Shown here: in pieces, positions 15,856-24,399 of the stretch
Numbering within the stretch: the stretch's first letter is position 1
Layout of the letters: every line of letters starts with the position of its first letter
From: Propionibacteriaceae bacterium
GTDB taxonomy: Bacteria > Actinomycetota > Actinomycetes > Propionibacteriales > Propionibacteriaceae
Length of the DNA stretch: 64,000 bases
Assembly: GCA_016717345.1 (NCBI GenBank)
Contig: JADKFR010000003.1
Coordinates: 310,001 to 374,000, forward strand
Direction: 5' to 3'
Position numbers and translations under genes: made by a program
Notes under the pieces: model-generated
What the model was told of the DNA's origin: nothing
Database searches by the model: none
Seen by the model: only the letters and a program-made list of their open reading frames with translations

Positions 15856-16970
15856 TGCTGGTCTCCTTGGGGTTCGTTGGGGTGATAGACCCGGCCCAGG
15901 GCCTTCTTCAGGGCACGGTTCTTGAAGTCGTTGGACACCGAGGTGTAGATCGCGGTGGTCGAGGCCCAGGCGTGTCCGACCTGCTCGGTGACGAATCGTT
16001 CGGGGTAGCCGAACTCGATCAGGTGGGTGACGTAGGAGTGCCGCAGGCAGTGCAGTGTCAGACTCGGTTCCAGGCCAAGGGCGTCGCGGGCGGCGGCGAA
16101 CCGCTCGTCGATGTGACGGGTCGAGACCCTGGTCAGGCGTTCGGTCGGCCACAAGGTCGGGTGGTCAGCGGCCCGGAACAGCGGCCGGACTTCCTCGACC
16201 CATTGCCGCATCCCCTCCACCGCCCAGTCGAACTCGGGCACGGTCAACACGGTGCGGCGTCGTGGCAGGCTGCCCTTGCTGGCCTTGCCGAATCGGACGT
16301 GTATCGAGCCGTAGCCACCCCATTGGGGCATGTGCGGGTTCGGCCGGAGATCGGCCACATCAAGCCGGGCCAGCTCGTTACGCCGCAGCCCGTAGGCGTA
16401 GGCGGTCTTGATCATCACCGCATCGCGGAGCGCGTTCAGCGACCCCTTCCGGCCCGCCGCGCTGATCCGTCCGACCCGGTCGTCGAGATGATCGAACAGG
16501 GCCTGCAACTCGTCGACGGTGAACGGCCGTCGTTGGGGCCGGCCCTCGTACTCGTTGAGGTGCGCAACCGTGTTCCACTCATGACACACCTGGGTCGGGA
16601 CCTGGCCGAACCGGTCGCGGCACTGGCGTACCCACTCGTAGCGGCTGTCGGTCAGGTAGTCGCAGAACATCCGCAAAGACAGGTGGTAGCCGCGGATCGT
16701 CGAATACGCCAGCCGGCCCTCCCCGGACGTTAACGACACCGTGAAGTCCTCCACGTCAGAGGCGCTCCAGCCCCACGGGAACGCCTCGGCGAACTCGGCG
16801 AACCGGCGCACCAGCCGCTCACGCTGAGCAATCGTCGCCTCACCCAACAGCCGCGAGCGCTGCTGGCGTTCCCAGCCCTTCAACATCGCCTCGAACACCG
16901 CCTGCGGCTCGTTCAGATGGACGACGCCCTCGACCAGAACAAGCCGCGCCGACCCCGGAATGCCGCCCAC
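15852..16970 (-). CDS. tyrosine recombinase (first gene of three-gene module)
   Basis: Site-specific recombinase of 372 residues. An N-terminal SAM-like core-binding domain (about 25-130) precedes the catalytic domain. All catalytic residues are seen: Arg in YGLRRNELARLD (about 196), Lys in VRFGKASKG (about 229), HCLRH (about 307-311), GH (about 333) and Tyr in STTAIYTSVS (about 342). The GTG at 16970 has GGAGGG about 9 nt upstream. It is distinct in sequence from the island integrase at 24400. Being promoter-proximal in its operon, it probably drives an independent mobile unit nested in the island. Confidence 0.9.
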   Translation of the reverse strand: MGGIPGSARLVLVEGVVHLNEPQAVFEAMLKGWERQQRSRLLGEATIAQRERLVRRFAEFAEAFPWGWSASDVEDFTVSLTSGEGRLAYSTIRGYHLSLRMFCDYLTDSRYEWVRQCRDRFGQVPTQVCHEWNTVAHLNEYEGRPQRRPFTVDELQALFDHLDDRVGRISAAGRKGSLNALRDAVMIKTAYAYGLRRNELARLDVADLRPNPHMPQWGGYGSIHVRFGKASKGSLPRRRTVLTVPEFDWAVEGMRQWVEEVRPLFRAADHPTLWPTERLTRVSTRHIDERFAAARDALGLEPSLTLHCLRHSYVTHLIEFGYPERFVTEQVGHAWASTTAIYTSVSNDFKNRALKKALGRVYHPNEPQGDQQ

Positions 16971-17005
16971 CAGCCCCCACCCTCCGTAACCCCAACCGCA
17001 TCAAT

Positions 17006-17022
17006 GTTGCGTAAAACGTAAC
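17006..17022. promoter_or_regulatory. inverted repeat upstream of recombinase module
   Basis: GTTGCGT-AAA-ACGTAAC, 7-bp arms with one mismatch, 36 bp upstream of the recombinase GTG. It could be an operator for the small HTH protein encoded in the same operon, or a recombinase-binding site. The rest of the 255-bp gap to the higBA operator (16971-17225) shows no gene. Confidence 0.4.
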
Positions 17023-17225
17023 AGAACCGGCGGGACCCAGTCCCCACTTGGACCGCCACGCACGGGGCCCTGACGAACAATGCTCGATGCCTCCAGCGAG
17101 CACGGCCGCGACGTTGCAGCAAGTGCAATAAAGCTCGGTCGCGCCACAGATGCATGAGGTCTGTTCCACTTCAGAGTGGTGCTATTCGGGCAGGTCGGCG
17201 GCTGCCGGCTGCGGAGGGATGACAG

Positions 17226-17246
17226 CTATAACGTCTCGCGTTATAG
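17226..17246. promoter_or_regulatory. higBA operator palindrome
   Basis: CTATAACG-TCTCG-CGTTATAG, a perfect 8-bp inverted repeat overlapping a TATAGT -10-like box and lying 8 nt before the higB GTG. This is the expected position for autorepression by the HigA antitoxin. Confidence 0.7.
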
Positions 17247-17253
17247 TGGTCGG

Positions 17254-17536
17254 GTGATCAGGTCGTTCCGAGATACTGCCACCGAGCGGCTCTGGTCACG
17301 CGAACACAGCCGGTCACTCGATCCGAGGATCGAACGGGTCGCGCTGCGCAAGCTGGTGATACTCGACGCCGCCGAGGCGCTGGAAGATCTGCGGGTGCCG
17401 GCCGGGCAACAGACTCGAAGCCCTCCACGGCGATCGGGCCGGCCAGCACAGCATCAGGATCAACCAGCAATGGCGGATCTGCTTCACCTGGACAGACGCC
17501 GGACCCGCCGACGTCGAGATCGTCGACTACCACTGA
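17254..17536 (+). pseudogene. higB: RelE/HigB-like toxin, frameshifted
   Basis: The reading begins with GTG and the HigB N-terminus (VIRSFRDTATERLWSREHSR, then RKLVILDAAEALEDLRVPAG). The frame is then lost at GCCGGGCAAC (17401-17410). Removing one G restores the family sequence AGNRLEALHGDRAGQHSIRI, then NQQWRICFTWTDAGPADVEI and VDYH, stopping at the TGA at 17534. The intact toxin would have about 93 residues. With the extra G, the frame runs out of register for the C-terminal half that carries the ribonuclease active site, so the toxin is very probably inactive. The antitoxin gene follows intact. Confidence 0.85.
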
Positions 17537-17547
17537 AGGGGGTGACC

Positions 17548-17841
17548 ATGACCACCATCACACCTATCCACCCCGGTGAGATCCTCATGGAGGAGTTTTT
17601 GGAGCCCCTGGAGGTCTCCCAGAACCGGCTCGCCGTCGCTATCGGCGTCCCGCCCCGCCGGATCAACGAGATCGTCCACGGCAAGCGGCGCATCACCGCC
17701 GACACCGCCCTGCGGCTGTCGCGCTACTTCGGCACCACGGACCGGTTCTGGCTCAACCTCCAGACCCGCTACGACCTCGAAACCGAGAAGGACAACCTCG
17801 GCGTCGCCCTGGACCGCATCCAGCCGCTCCGCACGGCCTGA
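17548..17841 (+). CDS. higA: HigA-family antitoxin
   Basis: Antitoxin of 97 residues with the HigA signature IHPGEILMEEFLEPLEVSQN, an XRE HTH (RLAVAIGVPPRRINEIVHGKRRI) and ALRLSRYFGTTDRFWLNLQ. The ATG at 17548 has GAAGGGGG upstream and lies 12 nt past the higB stop, in the usual toxin-first order. It should still bind the palindrome at 17226-17246. With the toxin frameshifted it may persist as a solo repressor. Confidence 0.92.
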   Translation: MTTITPIHPGEILMEEFLEPLEVSQNRLAVAIGVPPRRINEIVHGKRRITADTALRLSRYFGTTDRFWLNLQTRYDLETEKDNLGVALDRIQPLRTA

Positions 17842-18050
17842 GAGGCCACTGCTGCGCGACGTCCGAGCATGCACACCCGGAAATGCCCATTGTGTGTGCG
17901 GCTGTGGTGAGGCTCGTGGTTGCGAAGCGAGCTGACGGCGGCGAAGACGATAGCCGGGGGGCTGGAGCTGAGTGTCGGCGGCGACGCTCGTGGCTTGCGG
18001 GATCGCAGTCGAGGCGATAGGTGAGCAGTGTGCGGGTTCGGCATCACTGC

Positions 18051-18746
18051 TCAGGCGGTGGTGCTGTAGCCCTCTGCCGCGAGCCAGGCGCGGGCCCGGC
18101 CGCGTTGACGTTCGTCGCTGAAGGCGTGCCAAAGCTGGAGCTCGGTCGGCGATTCGGCCAGGACGTCCTTGAACCTGCGGAACACACCACGACCGGTGAG
18201 TGCGCGTTCGAGTCGGGCGGCCAGGTCCCGGTCCTCGACCTGAGCAGTGAACAGCTCCATGTCCCGGTAGCCATCGCGGGAACCCTCGCACGGGACCCAC
18301 AGCCACCTGTCGTCATCTTCGTCATCTTGGTCGAGGTCGCCGCTGTCCTGGGCGTTCTCGATCGCGGCCGCCGGCCACACCTCCCCCGTCCTCAGGTCGA
18401 TCCGGCCACCACCGTTGACCGGATCTCCTTCGAGCACCATCGCCAACTCCTCCAGGTCGACAGCGATCGGACGCAGGAGCCGAACCGGCCCCTCGCCCAG
18501 CCGCGCCTCTAGCACCTCGGCGAGTTCGACGTCGCCCTCCCAATCACGGGAGCGAAGCTCTGTGGCGCACCTACGAGCCAGACCAGCCCCACGGGCGGAG
18601 CCTCCGCTGACACTCCTCAGGGCGTCCCCGACCAGTTGGAGCGCATCTGCCGGCCAGTCATCGGCCAACACTTCGAAGAGACGTTCCGAATCACCCTCGG
18701 CGAGGAGCACCCGCAGCTCGGCCCGCCGATCGCGCTCAATGGGCAT
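18051..18746 (-). CDS. UPF0158 family protein
   Basis: Protein of 231 residues from the ATG at 18746 (MPIERDRRAELRVLLAEG). The C-terminal half carries the UPF0158 pattern: RWLWVPCEGSRDGYRDMELF, then DLAARLERALTGRGVFRRFK and DVLAESPTELQLWHAFSDER. An acidic Asp/Glu-rich stretch separates it from a helical N-terminal part. The function of the family is unknown. It stands alone in the island, with about 200 bp of non-coding sequence on its 3' side. A start 69 nt upstream (18815) is possible but less likely. Confidence 0.8.
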   Translation of the reverse strand: MPIERDRRAELRVLLAEGDSERLFEVLADDWPADALQLVGDALRSVSGGSARGAGLARRCATELRSRDWEGDVELAEVLEARLGEGPVRLLRPIAVDLEELAMVLEGDPVNGGGRIDLRTGEVWPAAAIENAQDSGDLDQDDEDDDRWLWVPCEGSRDGYRDMELFTAQVEDRDLAARLERALTGRGVFRRFKDVLAESPTELQLWHAFSDERQRGRARAWLAAEGYSTTA

Positions 18747-19062
18747 GGTCCGATTCTTGCCGGTGGCCCCCGGCGCTGACCAGAGGGAGTCATTCAGGGC
18801 CGCGCTCGCCGACACCGATCAGTCCTTTCGTCACAACGATCTCTCCCAGCCGAGATGCACCGGGTGTGAACCAGATGTGAACCAGATGTGAACCAGATGT
18901 CGTTGTGCCAAAGGGTCGATAAAAGCTGGCGTTCAGCCGTGCTGCTGTCGGAGGCTGGCGGCTCGGGCGAGGCCAGGCTTCGCGGCGAGGCGGATGGTCG
19001 AGGTGTCGGCGACGAGGGGTGCGGCAATATCGCCCGCGCACCACGCGGCTAGTAGCGGATGC
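18747..19062. other. 316-bp spacer with short tandem repeat
   Basis: No supported gene. It contains the three-unit tandem repeat at 18866-18898 and CGTCACAACGAT at 18829-18840, a 12-mer also found at 13939-13950. Confidence 0.5.
18866..18898. repeat. three tandem copies of GTGAACCAGAT
   Basis: Three exact 11-bp copies in a row. They lie upstream of the UPF0158 gene, within about 120-150 bp of its start, so they may be a regulator-binding array or a slippage-prone microsatellite. Confidence 0.8.
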
Positions 19063-19491
19063 CTACTCCGCCTTCGCGAGGGCCGGAAAGGTTAGAACCT
19101 CGCGCCGAAACCGCCTGCCTCGAACCCACCACCAGAGCCTGGGCAGCGGAAAGGAGGTGGTGAACTGAGCCGAAGGTTCTCCGAGGGCATCGTGGCTGAT
19201 GGCCGACCGCACAACCTCCTGGCCAGCCCACTCCAGCAGGACCTGGGTCGGACCGAGCACTGCGGCGACGGCCTCATTGATCTTGTCCTCCAGGACCTCC
19301 CGCTTCTCCTCCAAGTCGTAGGCGAACTCGGCCACGTGGTACCCGGCGAAGGAAAGGCCAAAGACCTCCGTCGACGCCGACATCGCGATGCGCGCACAAC
19401 GGCTTGGATCTGATGCTGGACGGATGTCTAGGACAAGGCCATCGGTCGTCTCCGTGGGCTCCCAGTCGATCCCAGGGTGGACAGCCAGCAA
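19063..19491 (-). CDS. hypothetical protein
   Basis: No family recognised. The TTG at 19491 gives 142 residues, but the start is uncertain because the open frame extends further upstream across the neighbouring membrane-protein gene. The composition is protein-like with acidic and aromatic residues (IDWEPTETTDGLVLDIRP, YHVAEFAYDLEEKREVLEDK). A C-terminal tryptophan run is followed by basic residues (LPRLWWWVRGRRFRRE). No signal peptide is seen. It lies just downstream of a small membrane protein gene with which it may be co-transcribed. Confidence 0.55.
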   Translation of the reverse strand: MLAVHPGIDWEPTETTDGLVLDIRPASDPSRCARIAMSASTEVFGLSFAGYHVAEFAYDLEEKREVLEDKINEAVAAVLGPTQVLLEWAGQEVVRSAISHDALGEPSAQFTTSFPLPRLWWWVRGRRFRREVLTFPALAKAE

Positions 19492-19525
19492 CTCCGGGAC
19501 GAGCGCCTGGGCTGCGTTGGGAGGA

Positions 19526-19837
19526 TCAGTCTGCGTCCTCCCACCAAGGGTTGACGGTGTACCACAGGCCGAGAAGCAGTCCAGCGGCTCCGGTAGCGAT
19601 CGCCACCCAAAGGAGGGTGAGGTCCTCCTGGATCCCGGGACTAGTCGACACCAGACCCAGGATGCCGAACACCAGTGAGACTGCCAGCATGCCGATCGCC
19701 GGCGCTTTGCGCAGATAGCGGGCCCGCAGCCCCGGATGGCGCCGCTCGGCTTCGATGTCTCGAACGAACACCGCGATCCATACGCCTCCGGCCAACAGAC
19801 CGAGCCAGCCCAGAACCAACCAATGCCAAGACAGCAC
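19526..19837 (-). CDS. small membrane protein
   Basis: Protein of 103 residues with three hydrophobic segments: about 3-24 (HWLVLGWLGLLAGGVWIAVF), 47-66 (AIGMLAVSLVFGILGLV) and 74-95. A basic cytoplasmic loop (RDIEAERRHPGLRARYLRK) lies between the first two. It starts at the GTG at 19837. No family recognised. It ends 34 nt before the TTG of the next hypothetical gene, which suggests a two-gene unit. Confidence 0.6.
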   Translation of the reverse strand: MLSWHWLVLGWLGLLAGGVWIAVFVRDIEAERRHPGLRARYLRKAPAIGMLAVSLVFGILGLVSTSPGIQEDLTLLWVAIATGAAGLLLGLWYTVNPWWEDAD

Positions 19838-20030
19838 GTGCCCACGTCCTTGATCTCGCGGTCAAGGGCACCGAAGCCCCGACTCGCCACGAAGAGTGTC
19901 CCACCTTCGAGCCGTTGAGCCGGCTCGCCGACGAGCCAGCCGGTAGTCCAATCTTCCGATTGGGGAACACCCGCAGATCGGCACTACCGACCGCGCGCCG
20001 AGCGGCAAATGAGGGCGAGTGTGTGGCGGA

Positions 20031-20543
20031 TCAACCGATCGGACCGCTGGCTTGGTACGGCTCGTAGCTGACAGCCTTTGCTCGCTTCCTCCACCCGGGA
20101 ATGGGTAGCCAGCCCAGACCTGTGTCATAGCCGGTCTCGGTAACCTGTTCTCCGGTCGCGAGTGTGACGCGTACCTCGGATCGCCTCAATGAGATGAGTT
20201 CGACAACACGGCCGCTGATCACTGCCTCGATGATGGCGCGGGCACGCTCAATGTCCTCGGGTGTGTAGTCGAGTTCCCACCGGCCGCCATGTTCGCCGGC
20301 TTCGATCTGGAGCCATTGCTGCCCGACGATGACCAGAGTTCGCGCCTTCGGGTTGATCGGCGTCACCCACAAGATCTTGACCCGGCCCTCGCTGTAGGTC
20401 GCCCGCTGAATACTCGCCGATTCGCCGACCAGAGTCCGCACGTACGCCTCAAGCGAGTCCACAGTGCCCTCCGCTTCCTTGAGCGAGTCGTCCGCGTCCG
20501 CGCGCCAAGTCTGCCCGACCACCATGTCCTCAAGGTCGCCCAC
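20031..20543 (-). CDS. hypothetical protein
   Basis: Protein of 170 residues from the ATG at 20543; a second ATG at 20525 is possible. The sequence is protein-like (GRVKILWVTPINPKARTLVI, GGRWELDYTPEDIERARAII) with a C-terminal basic patch. No domain, signal peptide or membrane helix was recognised. It is orphaned between two minus-strand genes and the divergent secreted-protein gene. Confidence 0.55.
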   Translation of the reverse strand: MGDLEDMVVGQTWRADADDSLKEAEGTVDSLEAYVRTLVGESASIQRATYSEGRVKILWVTPINPKARTLVIVGQQWLQIEAGEHGGRWELDYTPEDIERARAIIEAVISGRVVELISLRRSEVRVTLATGEQVTETGYDTGLGWLPIPGWRKRAKAVSYEPYQASGPIG

Positions 20544-20789
20544 CAGGAAAGATCACGCTGAAGGCGGCATTTAGGACGCCTTGAGACTGGCGGCAACACT
20601 GTTGAGAGACTAGATCGAACCAAGCGTCGTCGACATCTGGCCCCCGGCCCCCTCGAACGGCTCGCCACCTCCGGTCGAGCGCTGGTTCTGGGCCAACCGC
20701 CGCTGTACCGTCGCCCCGCGGACTGTCCGAGAACGTACGAGGTTCACGTGGGTTCCTCCTCGCCGTCCAGGACGCAATATCTTGCCGCA

Positions 20790-21392
20790 ATGAGACGAAC
20801 CCCCTGGATCTTGCTGGCCGCCCTGCCGGCAATCTTGCTGTCTGTGACTCCCGCCAATGCGGGAGATGAGGTAGGAACCGCAGAAGCGGCTTCAGCCAAC
20901 ACTCTCCGTCCTCTTGCTGCCGATGAACTGACGGTGCAGTCGACGAGTGGTAGTTCCACGTTCACCGTGAGCGTCTCGGGTACGCGATACAACGAAGCGT
21001 TCGGCACCAGCGTCTCCCCCGCTGTGAACATCCGCTGGGAGTGCTCACTACAGGCACGAAACCCGCACTACTCCACGGGTAATGGTGGAGTCATCGCAAA
21101 GGTCGCCGTTAAGTGCTGGGGCGACATCGGCACGATCCCCATCCAGGTTTACTCACTGCTTGGGCGCTCCTCGGTCAACTCAGCTTCGAGCCTGACGATC
21201 GTCAAGGAGTCGTACTACACCCAGTCCGTGGTGTCGAACGGTTCAGAGAAGCTCTGGTATGTGCCAGCGTTGGGAGTGGCCGGCGCCAAGCGTGGCGCTT
21301 ACTTCCGTAGTTCGGCATCCGCCAAGCCGGCGCCGCCACTCGTTCCGTTCAACATCGCGAGTCATGCATCGGCGATCGTGTGGGTACCGTAA
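20790..21392 (+). CDS. secreted protein of unknown function
   Basis: Protein of 200 residues. MRRTPWILLAALPAILLS followed by VTPANAGD is a clear Sec signal peptide with an ANA-type cleavage site near residue 24. The mature part is Ser/Thr-rich, beta-like and has two cysteines (RWECSLQA and AVKCWGD) that may form a disulfide. No family recognised. The ATG at 20790 is preferred over upstream in-frame codons because it gives the signal peptide. Confidence 0.65.
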   Translation: MRRTPWILLAALPAILLSVTPANAGDEVGTAEAASANTLRPLAADELTVQSTSGSSTFTVSVSGTRYNEAFGTSVSPAVNIRWECSLQARNPHYSTGNGGVIAKVAVKCWGDIGTIPIQVYSLLGRSSVNSASSLTIVKESYYTQSVVSNGSEKLWYVPALGVAGAKRGAYFRSSASAKPAPPLVPFNIASHASAIVWVP

Positions 21393-21447
21393 GACTCCAA
21401 TGGAAAACCATCTGATCGACGAGAGAAACGCCGTCAGCGAGGACACG

Positions 21448-21657
21448 ATGCCGGCCTACCGTGTCGTGTTTGAAGAAGGCACCACCACCTGGACGTATCG
21501 CTTGGTCGGCTGTTCTGTTCGGGATGCGCTCCACTGGGCCTCGGAGAATGCAGTTGGCCGGACACATGAACTCTGGGTTGAGCATCCGCTTGACGCTGAG
21601 CCGGGCATGGTGACCCTCTCTCTGCTGGAGCGAGCAACGAATGCGGAGGCGACCTAA
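21448..21657 (+). CDS. small hypothetical protein
   Basis: Protein of 69 residues starting MPAYRVVFEEGTTTWTYRLV, with GAGG about 6 nt before the ATG at 21448. An in-frame ATG at 21400 would add 16 residues. It has a beta-alpha pattern (RDALHWASENAVGRTHELWV). No family recognised. It is co-directional with the secreted-protein gene 55 bp upstream and ends before a hairpin. Confidence 0.55.
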   Translation: MPAYRVVFEEGTTTWTYRLVGCSVRDALHWASENAVGRTHELWVEHPLDAEPGMVTLSLLERATNAEAT

Positions 21658-21690
21658 ACTCCGAGCCTTCGACAGCTTGGACGTGGACCC

Positions 21691-21728
21691 GGCTGGGCGC
21701 GCAGTGTCAACCCAAACCGCGCCCAGCC
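21691..21728. terminator. 11-bp hairpin between convergent genes
   Basis: GGCTGGGCGCG and CGCGCCCAGCC are perfect complements around a 16-nt loop, 33 nt past the small plus-strand gene and 89 nt from the stop of the minus-strand recombinase. It is a probable shared terminator; there is no T-run. Confidence 0.55.
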
Positions 21729-21817
21729 GTGTCTGCGAGCGCTCACGAGCTCCGACCCCAAGTAGGTGCCGCGTTGTCGGAATCGTCCTGTATTCGGCAT
21801 TATGTGGGTGATCGTTG

Positions 21818-23065
21818 TCAAGAGGCTTCGGTGCGGTCGACGGTGGCGATGAGGTTCTCGTAGATCTGGGCTCGTCTGGTTTGTCCTTTGGCGCAGGCGT
21901 CGGCGCGTTGGGCGAGCAGGGTGGGTCGGAACTCGAGGCCGGTGGTGAAGTAGGTGCAGGTCTCGCAGATGTTCTCGAACTCGCAGTCCATGATGGTGGG
22001 CCGTACGCAGTAGCCGTTGCCGAGCAGCCGGTGGTGCTCACGGTTGAGGCGGGCCATGTTCGGGCCGAGGGCGTCAGCGGGCAACTGGGCGGGGCTGGCG
22101 TAGAGGGCGTCGACCTTTTCGGCGACGGTGAAGTATTCCTCGGCGACGGTCCGGTTCGCGATCTTGGCGTACACCAGTGTCATGTCGAGGGATTTGTGGC
22201 CGAGCATCGCCGCGATCGCTTCCAGGCTCATGCCGCGGTTGATCGCCTGGGTCGCCAGGGTGTGCCGGAGCTGGTGGGGGTGGATGTGGGGCAGCCCTGC
22301 TGCGCTGCCGGCCTTGTTGATGAACCGGGTGACGGTGTGCCGGTCGAGCGGTTTACCGTTCTCGCGGGGCAGCAGCAGCGGGTGCCCGGTGGGCACATGC
22401 GCGTCCCGGTAGGAGTCGACGAGTTCGACGACGCGGGGGTGCAACGGTAGGTAGCGGTCCTCGTGGAGCTTGCCGACGGGCACGTGCAGCCAGTTCGTGT
22501 CACCGATCAGGACGACGGCGTCGGCGGTGAGCGCGGTGTATTCCCCGACTCGCAGGCCGGTCCGTAACAAGAACTCGACCGTGACCCCGACCAGGGCACG
22601 CTTGTCGGCCTGGCCAGCGCGGAGCAGCTTCGCGGCGGTCGGATCGTCGAGGGCCTTGGGTAGGGCGTGGTCCTGGCGGGGCACGTCACCGTGGAACATC
22701 GGCACCCTGGCTGGGGAGTCGTCCCAGCCCCACTCATCGATGCGGAGGAAGAACATCCGCAGCGTGCCGAGCCGGTGCGCGATCGTGGCGGGGGTGACCC
22801 TGGCACGGTTCTGACCGGGACGGGCCGCCAACCAGGGCTTGTAGCCCTCGATTTGAGGCCGGTCGATATCGGCGACCCGGCGGATGTGGGGGTGTTCGGC
22901 GATCAGGAACGCCGCCAACGACCGCAACGCGAGGTCGGCGCCCATCACGCTGCCCGGCCGCAGCACGCACCCGACCTGGGTGAGGTAGGCACGCATCGTG
23001 ACGACGAGCTCGGGCCGGGCGACAGCAAGGACGTCCCAGGTCGGCAGCAGCAGCGGGCCGCTCAC
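21818..23065 (-). CDS. tyrosine recombinase with C-terminal cysteine motif (second of pair)
   Basis: Recombinase of 415 residues from the GTG at 23065, which has GGAGG 5 nt upstream. Catalytic residues are complete: Arg in LLRTGLRVGEYTAL (about 172), Lys in VPVGKLHEDRYLPL (about 199), HPHQLRHTLAT (about 264-268), GH (about 290) and Tyr in LDMTLVYAKIANRT (about 299). A 90-residue extension after the Tyr carries four cysteines (C353, C361, C367, C370), a possible zinc site. This type of recombinase is normally paired with the gene just upstream, and the two probably move as a unit. Confidence 0.9.
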   Translation of the reverse strand: MSGPLLLPTWDVLAVARPELVVTMRAYLTQVGCVLRPGSVMGADLALRSLAAFLIAEHPHIRRVADIDRPQIEGYKPWLAARPGQNRARVTPATIAHRLGTLRMFFLRIDEWGWDDSPARVPMFHGDVPRQDHALPKALDDPTAAKLLRAGQADKRALVGVTVEFLLRTGLRVGEYTALTADAVVLIGDTNWLHVPVGKLHEDRYLPLHPRVVELVDSYRDAHVPTGHPLLLPRENGKPLDRHTVTRFINKAGSAAGLPHIHPHQLRHTLATQAINRGMSLEAIAAMLGHKSLDMTLVYAKIANRTVAEEYFTVAEKVDALYASPAQLPADALGPNMARLNREHHRLLGNGYCVRPTIMDCEFENICETCTYFTTGLEFRPTLLAQRADACAKGQTRRAQIYENLIATVDRTEAS

Positions 23066-23126
23066 CGTAGCCTCCGGAACCCGGGGACCGGCGTCGGCCG
23101 GGCCGGTGGTGGTGCCGCGGGCGGCA

Positions 23127-24169
23127 GGGGTGTTCGGTGAAGACCTGGGCGTCGATAACCTCCGCAGCCCTTCGGTATTGCGACGCCAGCCAGTCATCGG
23201 CCAGGTGCAGATAGATCCTTGTCGACTCGATCGACGCATGACCGGCTTGGGCTTGCACGGCTTCCAACGCCATCCCTGCTTCCCGCAGCCGCGTCAGGCA
23301 CGTGTGACGCAACTCGTGGCAGGTCGCGTGCGCCAGCCCGGCCCGCATCCTGGCCCCGTGGAGGACCTCATCCAAGCCATCCGCGGTAAGCGGCCGCCCG
23401 CGACGTGGCCGTTTGAGCACCACGAACAGCACATCGGAGTCGGCGTCGGCAGGGCGCTCCTGCTCCAGATAGGCCGCCACCTGGGTGAAGAACCGGGCCG
23501 CGATCGGGATCAACCGCTGGTGCCCTCCCTTGCCGTTGGCGACGAACACCCGCCGTTGCGCCACCTGCAAGTCACCGATCCGCAGCCCGAGCACCTCGCA
23601 GCGACGCAGACCGCCCAGCACCATCGCCGCGACCATCGCCCGATCCCGGTGAGTCCGCAACGCCGCCGTCAACGCGTCGACCTCGGCCGGGGTCAGAATC
23701 CGCGGCAAAGTGCGCGGCGCCCGCACGAACGGCACCCCTGCCGAGGCCGGTTCCGCTCCCGCCGCGTCGGTAGCCCTTTCGGCACCGGGTTCGCCGCAAC
23801 GTCACCCCGCGCGACCAGATACCCGTACAGGCCGCTGATCGTCGACAAGCGTCGATGGACCGTCCGCAACGACACCCCAGCCGGCTCATCCCGCACCGGC
23901 ACCACGCCTGCGACGGGCAGGGACCCCGTCCCCGTCCGCTGGGCCGTGATGAACCCGAACACGTCCGCCGGCGTCACCGCGACGACCGGCTTACCGACCA
24001 CGGCGAAGAACACCCTCAGGTCGTACCAGGCCGCCAGCACCGAGTTCGGCCGGACCCGGGCCACCAAGAACTCCAAATAGGAATCCACCAGCAGATCCCC
24101 GAACAGGCCCGGTGGCGACCCCGCAACCCGATCAGCGACAGGAAACAGGCACGGCAGAACAAGCGACAT
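23127..24169 (-). pseudogene. tyrosine recombinase, frameshifted (first of pair)
   Basis: The N-terminal half (ATG at 24169, GGAGG 8 nt upstream) gives the SAM-like core-binding domain (YLEFLVARVRPNSVLAAWYD) and runs to NPVPKGLPTRRERNRPRQG, then leaves frame. The catalytic half resumes one frame back at VPFVRAPRTLPRILTPAEVD. It has Arg in LGGLRRCEVLGL, HELRHTCLTRL, a GH and Tyr in TRIYLHLADD. The break is in a run of four G near 23735-23738; one more G, or a -1 slip on GGG, would restore RQGVPFVRAP. The downstream frame also lacks a stop at its usual end and stays open to 22734 inside the next gene. Confidence 0.82.
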
Positions 24170-24399
24170 GACAGGCACCTCCACCCGATCCTGACACCAC
24201 CCCACCGGCAGTGCTCACGAACGGAAGATCACCCACATATCAAGCAGATCCGGTCGAATCACGTGCATATCCCCGACGAGCGTGCGCACTTTGGATGAGA
24301 GTGATGTTCCAGCCCTCCGGGGTCGTCAGGCGTCCAGAAGGCTCGGCTGCTCCAGCTTGTGACCCGTCCGTCGCGAGGTCGTCCTAGGTTTCGACGCTC

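Noticed and set aside
13939..18840. Direct repeat CGTCACAACGAT at 13939 and 18829 as ends of an inner element
   Set aside because: Only 12 bp; several such pairs are expected by chance within a 13-kb island, and no gene boundary supports it.
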